NCBI GenBank assembly: GCA_900550785.1
Contig: URTL01000093.1
Coordinates: 1-7,251, forward strand
Source: an uncultured Collinsella sp.
Lineage (GTDB): Bacteria > Actinomycetota > Coriobacteriia > Coriobacteriales > Coriobacteriaceae
DNA: 7,251 bases
Reading direction: 5' to 3'
Numbering within the stretch: position 1 is the first letter of the stretch; every line of letters starts with the position of its first letter. The notes under the pieces were generated by a model. That model worked only from the letters and a program-made list of their open reading frames with translations, did no database searches and was not told the DNA's origin. The translations under genes were made by a program, and so were the position numbers. This document shows positions 1-4,285 of this stretch, piece by piece.

Positions 1-161
1 TCACGCGCGTAGACATTCCCGCGCAGCTTAAGGGCGCGCTGTTCCTAGTGAGCGACGAGCACGGCGTGGTCCCCGCAACCGAGACGGACGCCACCGAGGC
101 CGACGCCGCTACGGTTGCCTTCTTCGCCGAAGGCTACGAAAAGCTCCGCGCCCGCCGCTAA
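1..161 (+). CDS. C-terminal end of an unrecognised protein (5' truncated by window)
   Basis: A reading frame is open from the left edge (first whole codon at position 3) to a TAA at 159-161, giving 52 residues. The tail begins TRVDIPAQLKGALFLVSDEH and ends AEGYEKLRARR. It has a hydrophobic patch (GALFLVS), an acidic and Thr/Ala-rich middle (ETDATEADAATVAFF) and a basic end. I recognise no family from it. The codon choice is GC-rich like that of the neighbouring genes, which supports real coding. It is separated from the next gene by 178 bases that contain a candidate promoter, so it is probably not in the same operon. The frame is convincing; the function cannot be called from this fragment. 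Confidence 0.7.
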   Translation, partial: TRVDIPAQLKGALFLVSDEHGVVPATETDATEADAATVAFFAEGYEKLRARR

Positions 162-206
162 ATGATTTTCTGGGACGGGGATTAAAGAATCATTTTGGTC
201 CCCGCC
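160..206. repeat. Imperfect inverted-repeat element after the first gene
   Basis: Two nested complementary pairs are visible. AAATGATT at 160-167 is the exact reverse complement of AATCATTT at 188-195. ACGGGGA at 175-181 pairs with TCCCCGC at 199-205 apart from one mismatch. The two pairs interleave, so they cannot both form in one simple hairpin and would give alternative folds. A short T run (193-196) follows one stem, but that stem is A/T-rich with a 20-base loop, so it is at best a weak terminator for the upstream gene. The composition, AT-rich patches beside G/C runs, differs from the flanking DNA. It may be a degenerate interspersed repeat, which is inference. Confidence 0.4.
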
Positions 207-265
207 ACCGCTACGAGTGCGAGGCGGACAAAACGCCCCCGCTCGCGAACAGTTCTGTCACCTTG

Positions 266-281
266 GCACCGCGCGCGGTGC
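266..281. promoter_or_regulatory. Perfect 16-bp palindrome, possible operator of the two-component operon
   Basis: GCACCGCG (266-273) is followed directly by its exact reverse complement CGCGGTGC (274-281). The site ends at the left edge of the candidate -35 region (279-284) of the response-regulator gene, a position where a bound dimer could affect transcription. OmpR-family regulators more often use direct repeats, while BceR-type regulators are reported to use inverted repeats with a spacer, so the fit is uncertain. A short hairpin, or chance in GC-rich DNA, is the alternative. Confidence 0.35.
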
Positions 282-306
282 ACACCTGCAGTTTCGCAGC
301 CATAAT
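279..306 (+). promoter_or_regulatory. Candidate promoter for the two-component operon
   Basis: CATAAT at 301-306 matches the -10 consensus at five of six bases. TGCACA at 279-284 matches the -35 consensus at four of six, with a 16-base spacer. Transcription would begin near 313, leaving a leader of about 27 bases that includes the ribosome binding site at 325-331. The assignment rests on sequence match alone. Confidence 0.4.
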
Positions 307-324
307 GGTGGCAGGACAACCAAG

Positions 325-331
325 AGGGGAG
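325..331 (+). promoter_or_regulatory. Ribosome binding site that fixes the response-regulator start
   Basis: AGGGGAG lies eight bases before the ATG at 340. The longer in-frame GTG at 217 has no purine-rich site before it and would add 41 residues ahead of a domain that normally begins right at the start codon. The site therefore supports ATG 340. Confidence 0.7.
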
Positions 332-339
332 CGGAACCC

Positions 340-1011
340 ATGGCGCTGATCTATGTCGTTGAGGACGACGAGCCCATTCGTCGTGAGCTTATCGACATCC
401 TTGCCCGCGCCGGGTTTGAAGTCGAGGCCTGCGAATCGTTTGAGCATGTCTCGCGCGATATTCTCGCCGCCGCGCCCGACCTGGTGCTGCTCGACCTCAC
501 GCTCCCTGTCAAAGACGGCCAGCACATCTGCCATGAGGTCCGTCGCGAATCCGAGGTTCCCATCATCGTTCTCACGTCGCGCACGACCGAGATCGACGAG
601 GTCATGGCCATGACGCTCGGCGCGGATGACTTTGTTCCCAAGCCCTACAGCGCCCGTGTGCTCGTGGCGCGCATCAATGCCCTGCTGCGCCGCACCACGG
701 CGGCAGGCGAGCGCAGCACGCTCGTCCACAAGGGACTGGAGCTCGACCTCGCACGCTCCATGGTCACCAACACGCAAACGGGCACCAGCACCGAGCTCAC
801 CAAAAACGAACTGCGTATCCTCTCACTGCTTCTGAGCCGCGCGGGCAAGATTGTTTCGCGCTCGGCCATCATGCAGGACCTGTGGGACTCCGACGCCTTC
901 GTGGACGACAATACGCTCACCGTCAACATCAACCGCCTGCGCACCACGCTCGAAAAAATCGGCATCAAGGGGTATTTGACTACGCATCGCGGCCAAGGCT
1001 ATTCGGTCTAG
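340..1011 (+). CDS. OmpR/PhoB-family response regulator (BceR-like)
   Basis: This is the cytoplasmic transcription factor of a two-component system, phosphorylated by the kinase encoded next to it. The 223-residue length is normal for the family. Residues 1-120 form the receiver domain: acidic pocket D9 and D10, phospho-acceptor D52 (in VLLDLTLPVKDG), switch T79 and conserved K101 before P102. Residues 125-223 form a winged-helix DNA-binding domain with the typical ELTKNELRILSLLL helix and the C-terminal THRGQGYSV hairpin. No key residue is missing. ATG 340 is chosen because the receiver begins there (MALIYVVEDDE) and an AGGGGAG site precedes it. Nine bases separate its stop from the kinase start, so the two are co-transcribed and probably translationally coupled. 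Pairing with a BceS-like kinase suggests a role in envelope or antimicrobial-peptide stress. Target genes are unknown; I see no candidate target operon in the window other than its own promoter region. Confidence 0.95.
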   Translation: MALIYVVEDDEPIRRELIDILARAGFEVEACESFEHVSRDILAAAPDLVLLDLTLPVKDGQHICHEVRRESEVPIIVLTSRTTEIDEVMAMTLGADDFVPKPYSARVLVARINALLRRTTAAGERSTLVHKGLELDLARSMVTNTQTGTSTELTKNELRILSLLLSRAGKIVSRSAIMQDLWDSDAFVDDNTLTVNINRLRTTLEKIGIKGYLTTHRGQGYSV

Positions 1012-1020
1012 GGGCCGGCT

Positions 1021-2064
1021 ATGTCGTTTGGCAAGTTCTTTAAAGATGCGCTGCTTCCCGTCGCCGTGTGGACCTGCGGCGTGCTGCTGAGCTGCTTTGT
1101 GCTGACGGTCGCCGGTGCTTCGACATCCATCGTGGTCGTGGCGGTCGGCGTGTCCTTTATCTTTGGTATGCTCGGCATCGTGATCGAATACGCGCGCCGT
1201 CGCCGTTTTCTGCGCCAGCTGGAGCGTGCGGCAGAGGAGCTCGAGAGTCCCGCATGGGTGCAGGAGATGGTGCAATGCCCGACCTATGCCGAGGGCGAGC
1301 TCGAGTACGAGGTCTTGTGCCGGGTGGGCAAGGCGGCATGCGACGAGGTTGCCGAAGGCCGGCGTCAGACCGATGACTATCGCGACTATATCGAGAGCTG
1401 GGTCCACGAGGCCAAGCTGCCCCTGGCGGCGGCTCATCTGATTTTGGAAAACCTGGACGGCAGCGAAGACGACCTGTCGCGCGTGGATGACCTGGGCCGT
1501 GAGTTGACTCGCGTGGAGCGCTATATCGACCAGGCGCTGTACTACGCGCGCTCGGAAGTCGTGGAGCGGGACTACCTGATTCGCCGCTGGGATCTCAAGA
1601 CCTTGGCGACGGGCGCGATTAAAGCCAACGCGCGCGAGCTCATCGCGGCGCACGTGGCGCCGGTGTGCGAGAACCTCGACTTTGAGGTCTTTACCGACGA
1701 GAAATGGCTCGAGTTTATTCTGGGCCAGCTCATTCAGAACAGCATTAAATATGCGCGTGAGGACGGCGCAAAGATCGTGTTTTCGGGTGCGTTGCTGGAC
1801 GAGGGTCTGGCGAGCGAGCGCATCGAGCTTACCGTCGCGGACAACGGCTGCGGCGTGTGTGCGGCAGACCTGCCGCGCGTGTTCGAGAAAGGCTTTACCG
1901 GCGACAACGGCCGCACCACCAAGCGCGCAACGGGCATCGGCCTCTACCTGGTGGCGCGCCTGTGCTCCAAGATGGGCATCGACGTCACCGCGGCATCGGA
2001 GCCGGGCGAAGGCTTCGTCGTAACATTCGCTTTTTCAACGAACAAGTTCCAATACTTTGAGTAA
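1021..2064 (+). CDS. Intramembrane-sensing histidine kinase (BceS-like)
   Basis: A 347-residue membrane sensor kinase that should phosphorylate the regulator encoded just upstream. Two hydrophobic helices (about 11-32 and 37-56) are joined by only a few residues, so there is almost no extracellular sensor domain. A basic stretch (YARRRR, 57-62) follows. This is the hallmark of Bce/Gra-type kinases, which usually take their signal from a partner ABC transporter. The dimerisation region has the family motif WVHEAKLP with phospho-acceptor H129. ATP-binding boxes follow: N box with N240 (LIQNSIKY), G1 box DNGCGV (274-279), F box VFEKGFTG (287-294) and G2 box TGIGLYLV (304-311). The odd point is Leu at position 133, four after the histidine, where Thr or Asn is usual and supports phosphatase activity. 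AGGGG at 1010-1014, overlapping the upstream stop codon, is the ribosome binding site. No transporter gene is adjacent, and a hairpin terminator follows. Confidence 0.95.
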   Translation: MSFGKFFKDALLPVAVWTCGVLLSCFVLTVAGASTSIVVVAVGVSFIFGMLGIVIEYARRRRFLRQLERAAEELESPAWVQEMVQCPTYAEGELEYEVLCRVGKAACDEVAEGRRQTDDYRDYIESWVHEAKLPLAAAHLILENLDGSEDDLSRVDDLGRELTRVERYIDQALYYARSEVVERDYLIRRWDLKTLATGAIKANARELIAAHVAPVCENLDFEVFTDEKWLEFILGQLIQNSIKYAREDGAKIVFSGALLDEGLASERIELTVADNGCGVCAADLPRVFEKGFTGDNGRTTKRATGIGLYLVARLCSKMGIDVTAASEPGEGFVVTFAFSTNKFQYFE

Positions 2065-2094
2065 CGCACACGGCAAACGGCCGCCCAAACAAAA

Positions 2095-2129
2095 CGTGCC
2101 GCCCCAAACGGGGCGGCACGCCATCTTTT
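2095..2129. terminator. Hairpin terminator shared by convergent kinase and stress-protein genes
   Basis: An 11-bp perfect stem (2095-2105 with 2110-2120) has loop AAAC. On the plus strand it is followed by GCCATC-free-standing T-rich sequence at 2125-2128, a weak tract a few bases from the stem. Read on the minus strand, the stem is followed directly by TTTTGTTT, a better tract. It begins 31 bases after the kinase stop and lies about 145 bases beyond the stress-protein stop, so it can serve both genes. Confidence 0.8.
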
Positions 2130-2160
2130 ATCAGCCAACTCGTTGAAGTACGGTGACGAA

Positions 2161-2251
2161 GGCGCAAGGCCGGGAGGGGTTATCTAAGCCGACATCCCGC
2201 AGCCGCGAAGCGGCGAGGACGTCGGCGTGATAACCCCGCAGGCCCTGCGCC
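2161..2251. repeat. 91-base three-tier imperfect palindrome in the stress-protein 3' region
   Basis: Four nested complementary arms fold on one axis. The outer pair is 2161-2171 with 2241-2251 (10 of 11 paired). Next are GGGGTTATC 2176-2184 with GATAACCCC 2229-2237 (perfect), then 2188-2197 with 2217-2226 (9 of 10), then GCCGC 2202-2206 with GCGGC 2210-2214 around a GAA loop. Small asymmetric internal loops separate the tiers. No T tract follows on either strand, so it is not an intrinsic terminator. It lies 13 bases beyond the stress-protein stop codon and would be transcribed in its 3' untranslated region. It could be an interspersed palindromic repeat of the REP type or a structured RNA element; the sequence alone does not decide. 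Confidence 0.7.
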
Positions 2252-2264
2252 GGCGGGAAGGAAC

Positions 2265-2702
2265 CTACTTCACGACCAAGATGTCGCAGTCCGTATTGCG
2301 CAGCAGGAACGTCGAAATCGAACCCAGCAGCGCATACTTGATCGAGGACAGGCCGCGTGCGCCGCAGAGCACCAGGTCGGGCTTAACCACGTCGAGCATC
2401 TCGTCCTTGAGCGTCTCGCGAATGCGGCCGGCGCGAATCATGACCTCGACCTCGGGAATGTCGGGATTGGCCTTGGCCTCTTCGAGCTGCTTGGCGATAG
2501 AGTTCTTAAATGCCTCCTCTAGGCCGTTGACCAGATCGACCGGATAGGAACCGGCGCTCTCGAGCGCCGTGGAATCGATAACGTGGCCGATGATTAGCTT
2601 GGCGCCGTTGTTCGCGGCGACCTTGATGGCGCGTGCGAGCACAAAATCCTGCTGCTCAGTACCGTCGAGTGAAACAAATACCTTGGTGTAGCCCTCGTTC
2701 AT
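2265..2702 (-). CDS. Universal stress protein (UspA family)
   Basis: A 145-residue single-domain cytoplasmic Usp protein, the usual length for the family. It begins with the first strand (TKVFVSLDGT), carrying the conserved Asp at 13. Near the C-terminus it has the full ATP-binding signature G-2x-G-9x-G-S: G114, G117, G127 and S128 within GARGLSSIKYALLGS. The final strand is CDILVVK. Having the signature puts it in the nucleotide-binding branch of the family; such proteins typically form dimers and help cells survive starvation, redox or energy stress, but the client here is unknown. The ATG at 2702-2700 is preceded by a near-ideal AAGGAGG (2708-2714) at five bases, so strong translation is expected. 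It is convergent with the kinase gene and divergent from uppP. Two Cys (113, 139) are present, but nothing indicates a special role. Confidence 0.95.
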   Translation of the reverse strand: MNEGYTKVFVSLDGTEQQDFVLARAIKVAANNGAKLIIGHVIDSTALESAGSYPVDLVNGLEEAFKNSIAKQLEEAKANPDIPEVEVMIRAGRIRETLKDEMLDVVKPDLVLCGARGLSSIKYALLGSISTFLLRNTDCDILVVK

Positions 2703-2721
2703 GGTTTCCTCCTTGGTCTAT

Positions 2722-2744
2722 CGCACGGGCGCGGGGCTCGTGCG
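2722..2744 (-). promoter_or_regulatory. Possible leader hairpin upstream of the stress-protein start
   Basis: CGCACG (2722-2727) and CGTGCG (2739-2744) are exact complements around an 11-base loop. In the stress-protein mRNA this would lie seven bases before the AAGGAGG site. The surrounding 2720-2775 is extremely GC-rich, with repeated GGGCGCGGG blocks, so chance pairing is likely. Any regulatory role is a guess. Confidence 0.2.
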
Positions 2745-2792
2745 TCGGGCGGGCGCGGGCGCGTTGGCCGCCGGACACTTTATCTTGTTGCA

Positions 2793-2798
2793 GTTATA
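2793..2798 (-). promoter_or_regulatory. Candidate -10 element for the stress-protein gene
   Basis: Read on the minus strand this is TATAAC, five of six matches to the -10 consensus. It would give a start near 2786 and a leader of about 85 bases. No good -35 hexamer stands at 16-18 bases, so the promoter may need an activator or another sigma factor. Confidence 0.35.
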
Positions 2799-2883
2799 CC
2801 CAAGGATTTCGGTTTGACTGCTCGCAATTCTGTGAACGGGCGAGTTTTTTGGTAAGGGTAGGCGTAGACGCGCCCGAACGGTT

Positions 2884-2889
2884 GATAAT
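2884..2889 (+). promoter_or_regulatory. Candidate -10 element for uppP
   Basis: GATAAT matches the -10 consensus at five of six bases and lies about 60 bases before the TTG start. No convincing -35 hexamer is found at the normal distance. A TTGACT at 2814-2819 is a good -35 match but has no -10 in range. Confidence 0.3.
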
Positions 2890-2937
2890 GGGACATCGCC
2901 CGCACCGTCCGCAGAACAATATCGGCGGGTGTCTAAC

Positions 2938-2944
2938 GAGGGGG
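2938..2944 (+). promoter_or_regulatory. Ribosome binding site that fixes a TTG start for uppP
   Basis: GAGGGGG ends five bases before the TTG at 2950, the right spacing. The alternative in-frame GTG at 2929 lies upstream of this site and has no comparable one. Starting at TTG gives MDIIELLK, the usual UppP N-terminus. Confidence 0.8.
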
Positions 2945-2949
2945 TCCCT

Positions 2950-3930
2950 TTGGATATTATCGAGCTTCTAAAATCTGCCTTCATGGGCCTGGTCGAGGGC
3001 ATCACCGAATGGCTGCCTGTTTCGTCGACCGGTCACATGATCTTGGTGGACGAGTTCGTCAAGATGAACGTGAGCGAGACGTTCTGGAATATGTTCCTGG
3101 TCGTGATTCAGCTCGGCGCCATTCTGGCCGTCTGTGTGCTGTTCTTCCATGAGCTCAATCCGTTCTCGCCCAGCAAGGGCAAGGAGGGCCGTCGCGACAC
3201 CTGGGTGCTGTGGGGCAAGATTGTGCTCGGCTGCATTCCCGCCGCGGCGATCGGTCTGCCGCTTAACGACTGGATGGAGGAGCATTTCTACAATGCTCCC
3301 GTCGTGGCGCTGGCGCTCATTGTGTACGGCGTGCTGTTTATCGTGATCGAGAACTGGCGCGCGAGCAAGCGCGAGGAAATGGCCGTTGCCGGTTCGTTTG
3401 GCTCGCGTGCTGTGGTGTCGGGTGGACGTCCCGCCGGTGCGCACTTTGCGGCGCCCGCCGCGGCTACCGCTGAGGATGAGGACGATGACGAGAATCTGGA
3501 CTTTGGCTCCATCGCCACGCTCGAGGACCTGAGCTGGAAGACTGCGCTGGGTATCGGCTGCTTCCAGGTGCTTTCGCTGGTGCCTGGTACGTCTCGCTCC
3601 GGTTCTACCATCATCGGCGGCCTGCTTTTGGGCTGTACGCGTTCGGTGGCGTCCAAGTTTACGTTCTTCCTGGCCATCCCTGTCATGTTTGGCGCGAGTG
3701 CACTCAAGCTGGTCAAATACTTCATCAAGGGCGGCACGTTCGGCGCCAACGAGGTCGCTATCTTGGGCGTGGGCTGCGTTGTGGCCTTTGTGGTTTCGCT
3801 CATCGCCATCAAGTGGCTCATGGGCTTCGTCCGCCGTCACGACTTCAAGTGCTTCGGTGTTTACCGCATCATCCTGGGCGTCGTAGTGCTCGCATACTTC
3901 TTCGTTCTGGAGCCTATGCTCGGCCTGTAA
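2950..3930 (+). CDS. uppP: Undecaprenyl-diphosphatase (BacA/UppP family)
   Basis: Integral membrane enzyme that removes a phosphate from undecaprenyl diphosphate to regenerate the lipid carrier for peptidoglycan and other wall polymers; in known members extra copies raise bacitracin resistance. The N-terminus carries the first catalytic motif, EGITEW with E16 and E20, followed by SSTGH (25-29). The second motif, PGTSRSGST with R216, spans 212-220. Several hydrophobic helices fill the rest, ending in AYFFVLEPMLGL. TTG 2950 is preferred to GTG 2929 because of the ribosome site at 2938-2944 and the canonical MDIIELLK start. At 326 residues it is longer than the roughly 265-280 usual for the family. 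The excess is a hydrophilic loop at about 138-189, between helices, rich in Ala/Gly and ending in an acidic run EDEDDDE (175-181). The active-site motifs are intact, so activity is expected. It stands as a single gene, divergent from the stress-protein gene and followed by a strong terminator. Confidence 0.97.
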   Translation: MDIIELLKSAFMGLVEGITEWLPVSSTGHMILVDEFVKMNVSETFWNMFLVVIQLGAILAVCVLFFHELNPFSPSKGKEGRRDTWVLWGKIVLGCIPAAAIGLPLNDWMEEHFYNAPVVALALIVYGVLFIVIENWRASKREEMAVAGSFGSRAVVSGGRPAGAHFAAPAAATAEDEDDDENLDFGSIATLEDLSWKTALGIGCFQVLSLVPGTSRSGSTIIGGLLLGCTRSVASKFTFFLAIPVMFGASALKLVKYFIKGGTFGANEVAILGVGCVVAFVVSLIAIKWLMGFVRRHDFKCFGVYRIILGVVVLAYFFVLEPMLGL

Positions 3931-3975
3931 CTTGGTTGACGCCGCGCGGCGGCCAGGGAGACAACTTGTCATTCG

Positions 3976-4017
3976 AAGGGGGCGGCATGACCAAAAGGTC
4001 TATGCCGCCCCCTTTTC
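3976..4017 (+). terminator. Strong intrinsic terminator of uppP
   Basis: AAGGGGGCGGCAT (3976-3988) plus GACC (3989-3992) pairs with GGTC (3997-4000) and ATGCCGCCCCCTT (4002-4014). The loop is AAAA and a single T is bulged at 4001, giving 17 base pairs. A TTTT run (4013-4016) ends the structure. It begins 45 bases after the uppP stop. The fit to a rho-independent terminator is very good. Confidence 0.9.
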
Positions 4018-4078
4018 ATGCCAATTTGTTCGCCCTGGCCGCCGCTCGCTACCGTTGCCATGACATCGGTGGCTCCGT

Positions 4079-4150
4079 GATTGGTGCAATGGGGCCAGGT
4101 TTCTTTGCACCAATGTGGTGCAGACTAACCTGACCCCATTGCGCCAAATC
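4079..4150. repeat. 72-base nearly fully paired palindromic element between uppP and pcrA
   Basis: The arms 4083-4101 (starting GGTGCAATGGGG) and 4127-4145 (ending CCCCATTGCGCC) pair at 17 of 19 positions, plus one G-U and one C-A mismatch. The pairing continues outward to 4079 and 4150 with one bulged A. Inside, TGCACC (4106-4111) pairs exactly with GGTGCA (4117-4122) around the loop AATGT. The whole element is therefore one long hairpin with a small internal loop. There is no T tract, so it is not an intrinsic terminator. The discrete boundaries and the GGGGYCAGGTT core resemble interspersed palindromes mobilised by REP-associated transposases. That comparison is from memory and unverified, and no transposase gene is present here. 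Confidence 0.75.
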
Positions 4151-4193
4151 CGCTGGGCGGGCCTGACGGTGGCGCACGGAGTCGTGGTGTGAT

Positions 4194-4224
4194 TTGCGTC
4201 GGTGTCCGCGCGGCTCGGTATACT
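4194..4224 (+). promoter_or_regulatory. Candidate promoter for pcrA
   Basis: TATACT at 4219-4224 matches the -10 consensus at five of six bases. TTGCGT at 4194-4199 is a partial -35 match, with a spacer of 19 that is longer than ideal. The start would fall near 4231, giving a leader of about 55 bases. Its position inside the open frame that runs up to GTG 4202 argues that this upstream frame is not translated. Confidence 0.45.
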
Positions 4225-4273
4225 GGTACGGCTCAAACTATGGCGCTGCCCGCAGGCGCGCCGTCCGTCAGAT

Positions 4274-4279
4274 GAGGAG
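4274..4279 (+). promoter_or_regulatory. Ribosome binding site that fixes the pcrA start
   Basis: GAGGAG lies six bases before the ATG at 4286. The in-frame GTG at 4202, which would add 28 residues, has no such site and lies upstream of the likely transcription start. Confidence 0.75.
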
Positions 4280-4285
4280 TCGCCC

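Noticed and set aside
217..339. In-frame extension of the response regulator from GTG 217 (41 extra residues)
   Set aside because: There is no ribosome site before 217, a promoter -10 lies within it, and the receiver domain normally begins at the residue encoded by ATG 340, which has AGGGGAG upstream.
2176..2237. Integron attC-like site
   Set aside because: The GC-rich hairpin with GTTATC/GATAAC arms recalls attC, but the core bases are in the opposite orientation (attC arms run AAC inward to GTT), the pairing is too complete, and there is no integrase or cassette.
2718..3005. 95-codon minus-strand frame in the divergent region between the stress-protein gene and uppP
   Set aside because: It overlaps the uppP start and both candidate promoters and has Arg/Pro-rich composition typical of random GC-rich translation.
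2968..3972. 334-codon minus-strand open frame opposite uppP
   Set aside because: It mirrors the GC-rich codons of uppP, encodes a His/Arg/Glu-rich sequence with no recognisable domain, and overlaps a certain gene completely.
4079..4150. Transcription terminator or protein-binding riboswitch
   Set aside because: There is no T tract after either arm, a very good terminator already ends uppP at 3976-4017, and the pcrA promoter lies downstream of the element, so neither gene's leader nor its normal transcript end contains it.
4202..4285. In-frame extension of pcrA from GTG 4202 (28 extra residues)
   Set aside because: The likely -10 (4219-4224) lies inside it, there is no ribosome site, and GAGGAG precedes ATG 4286.
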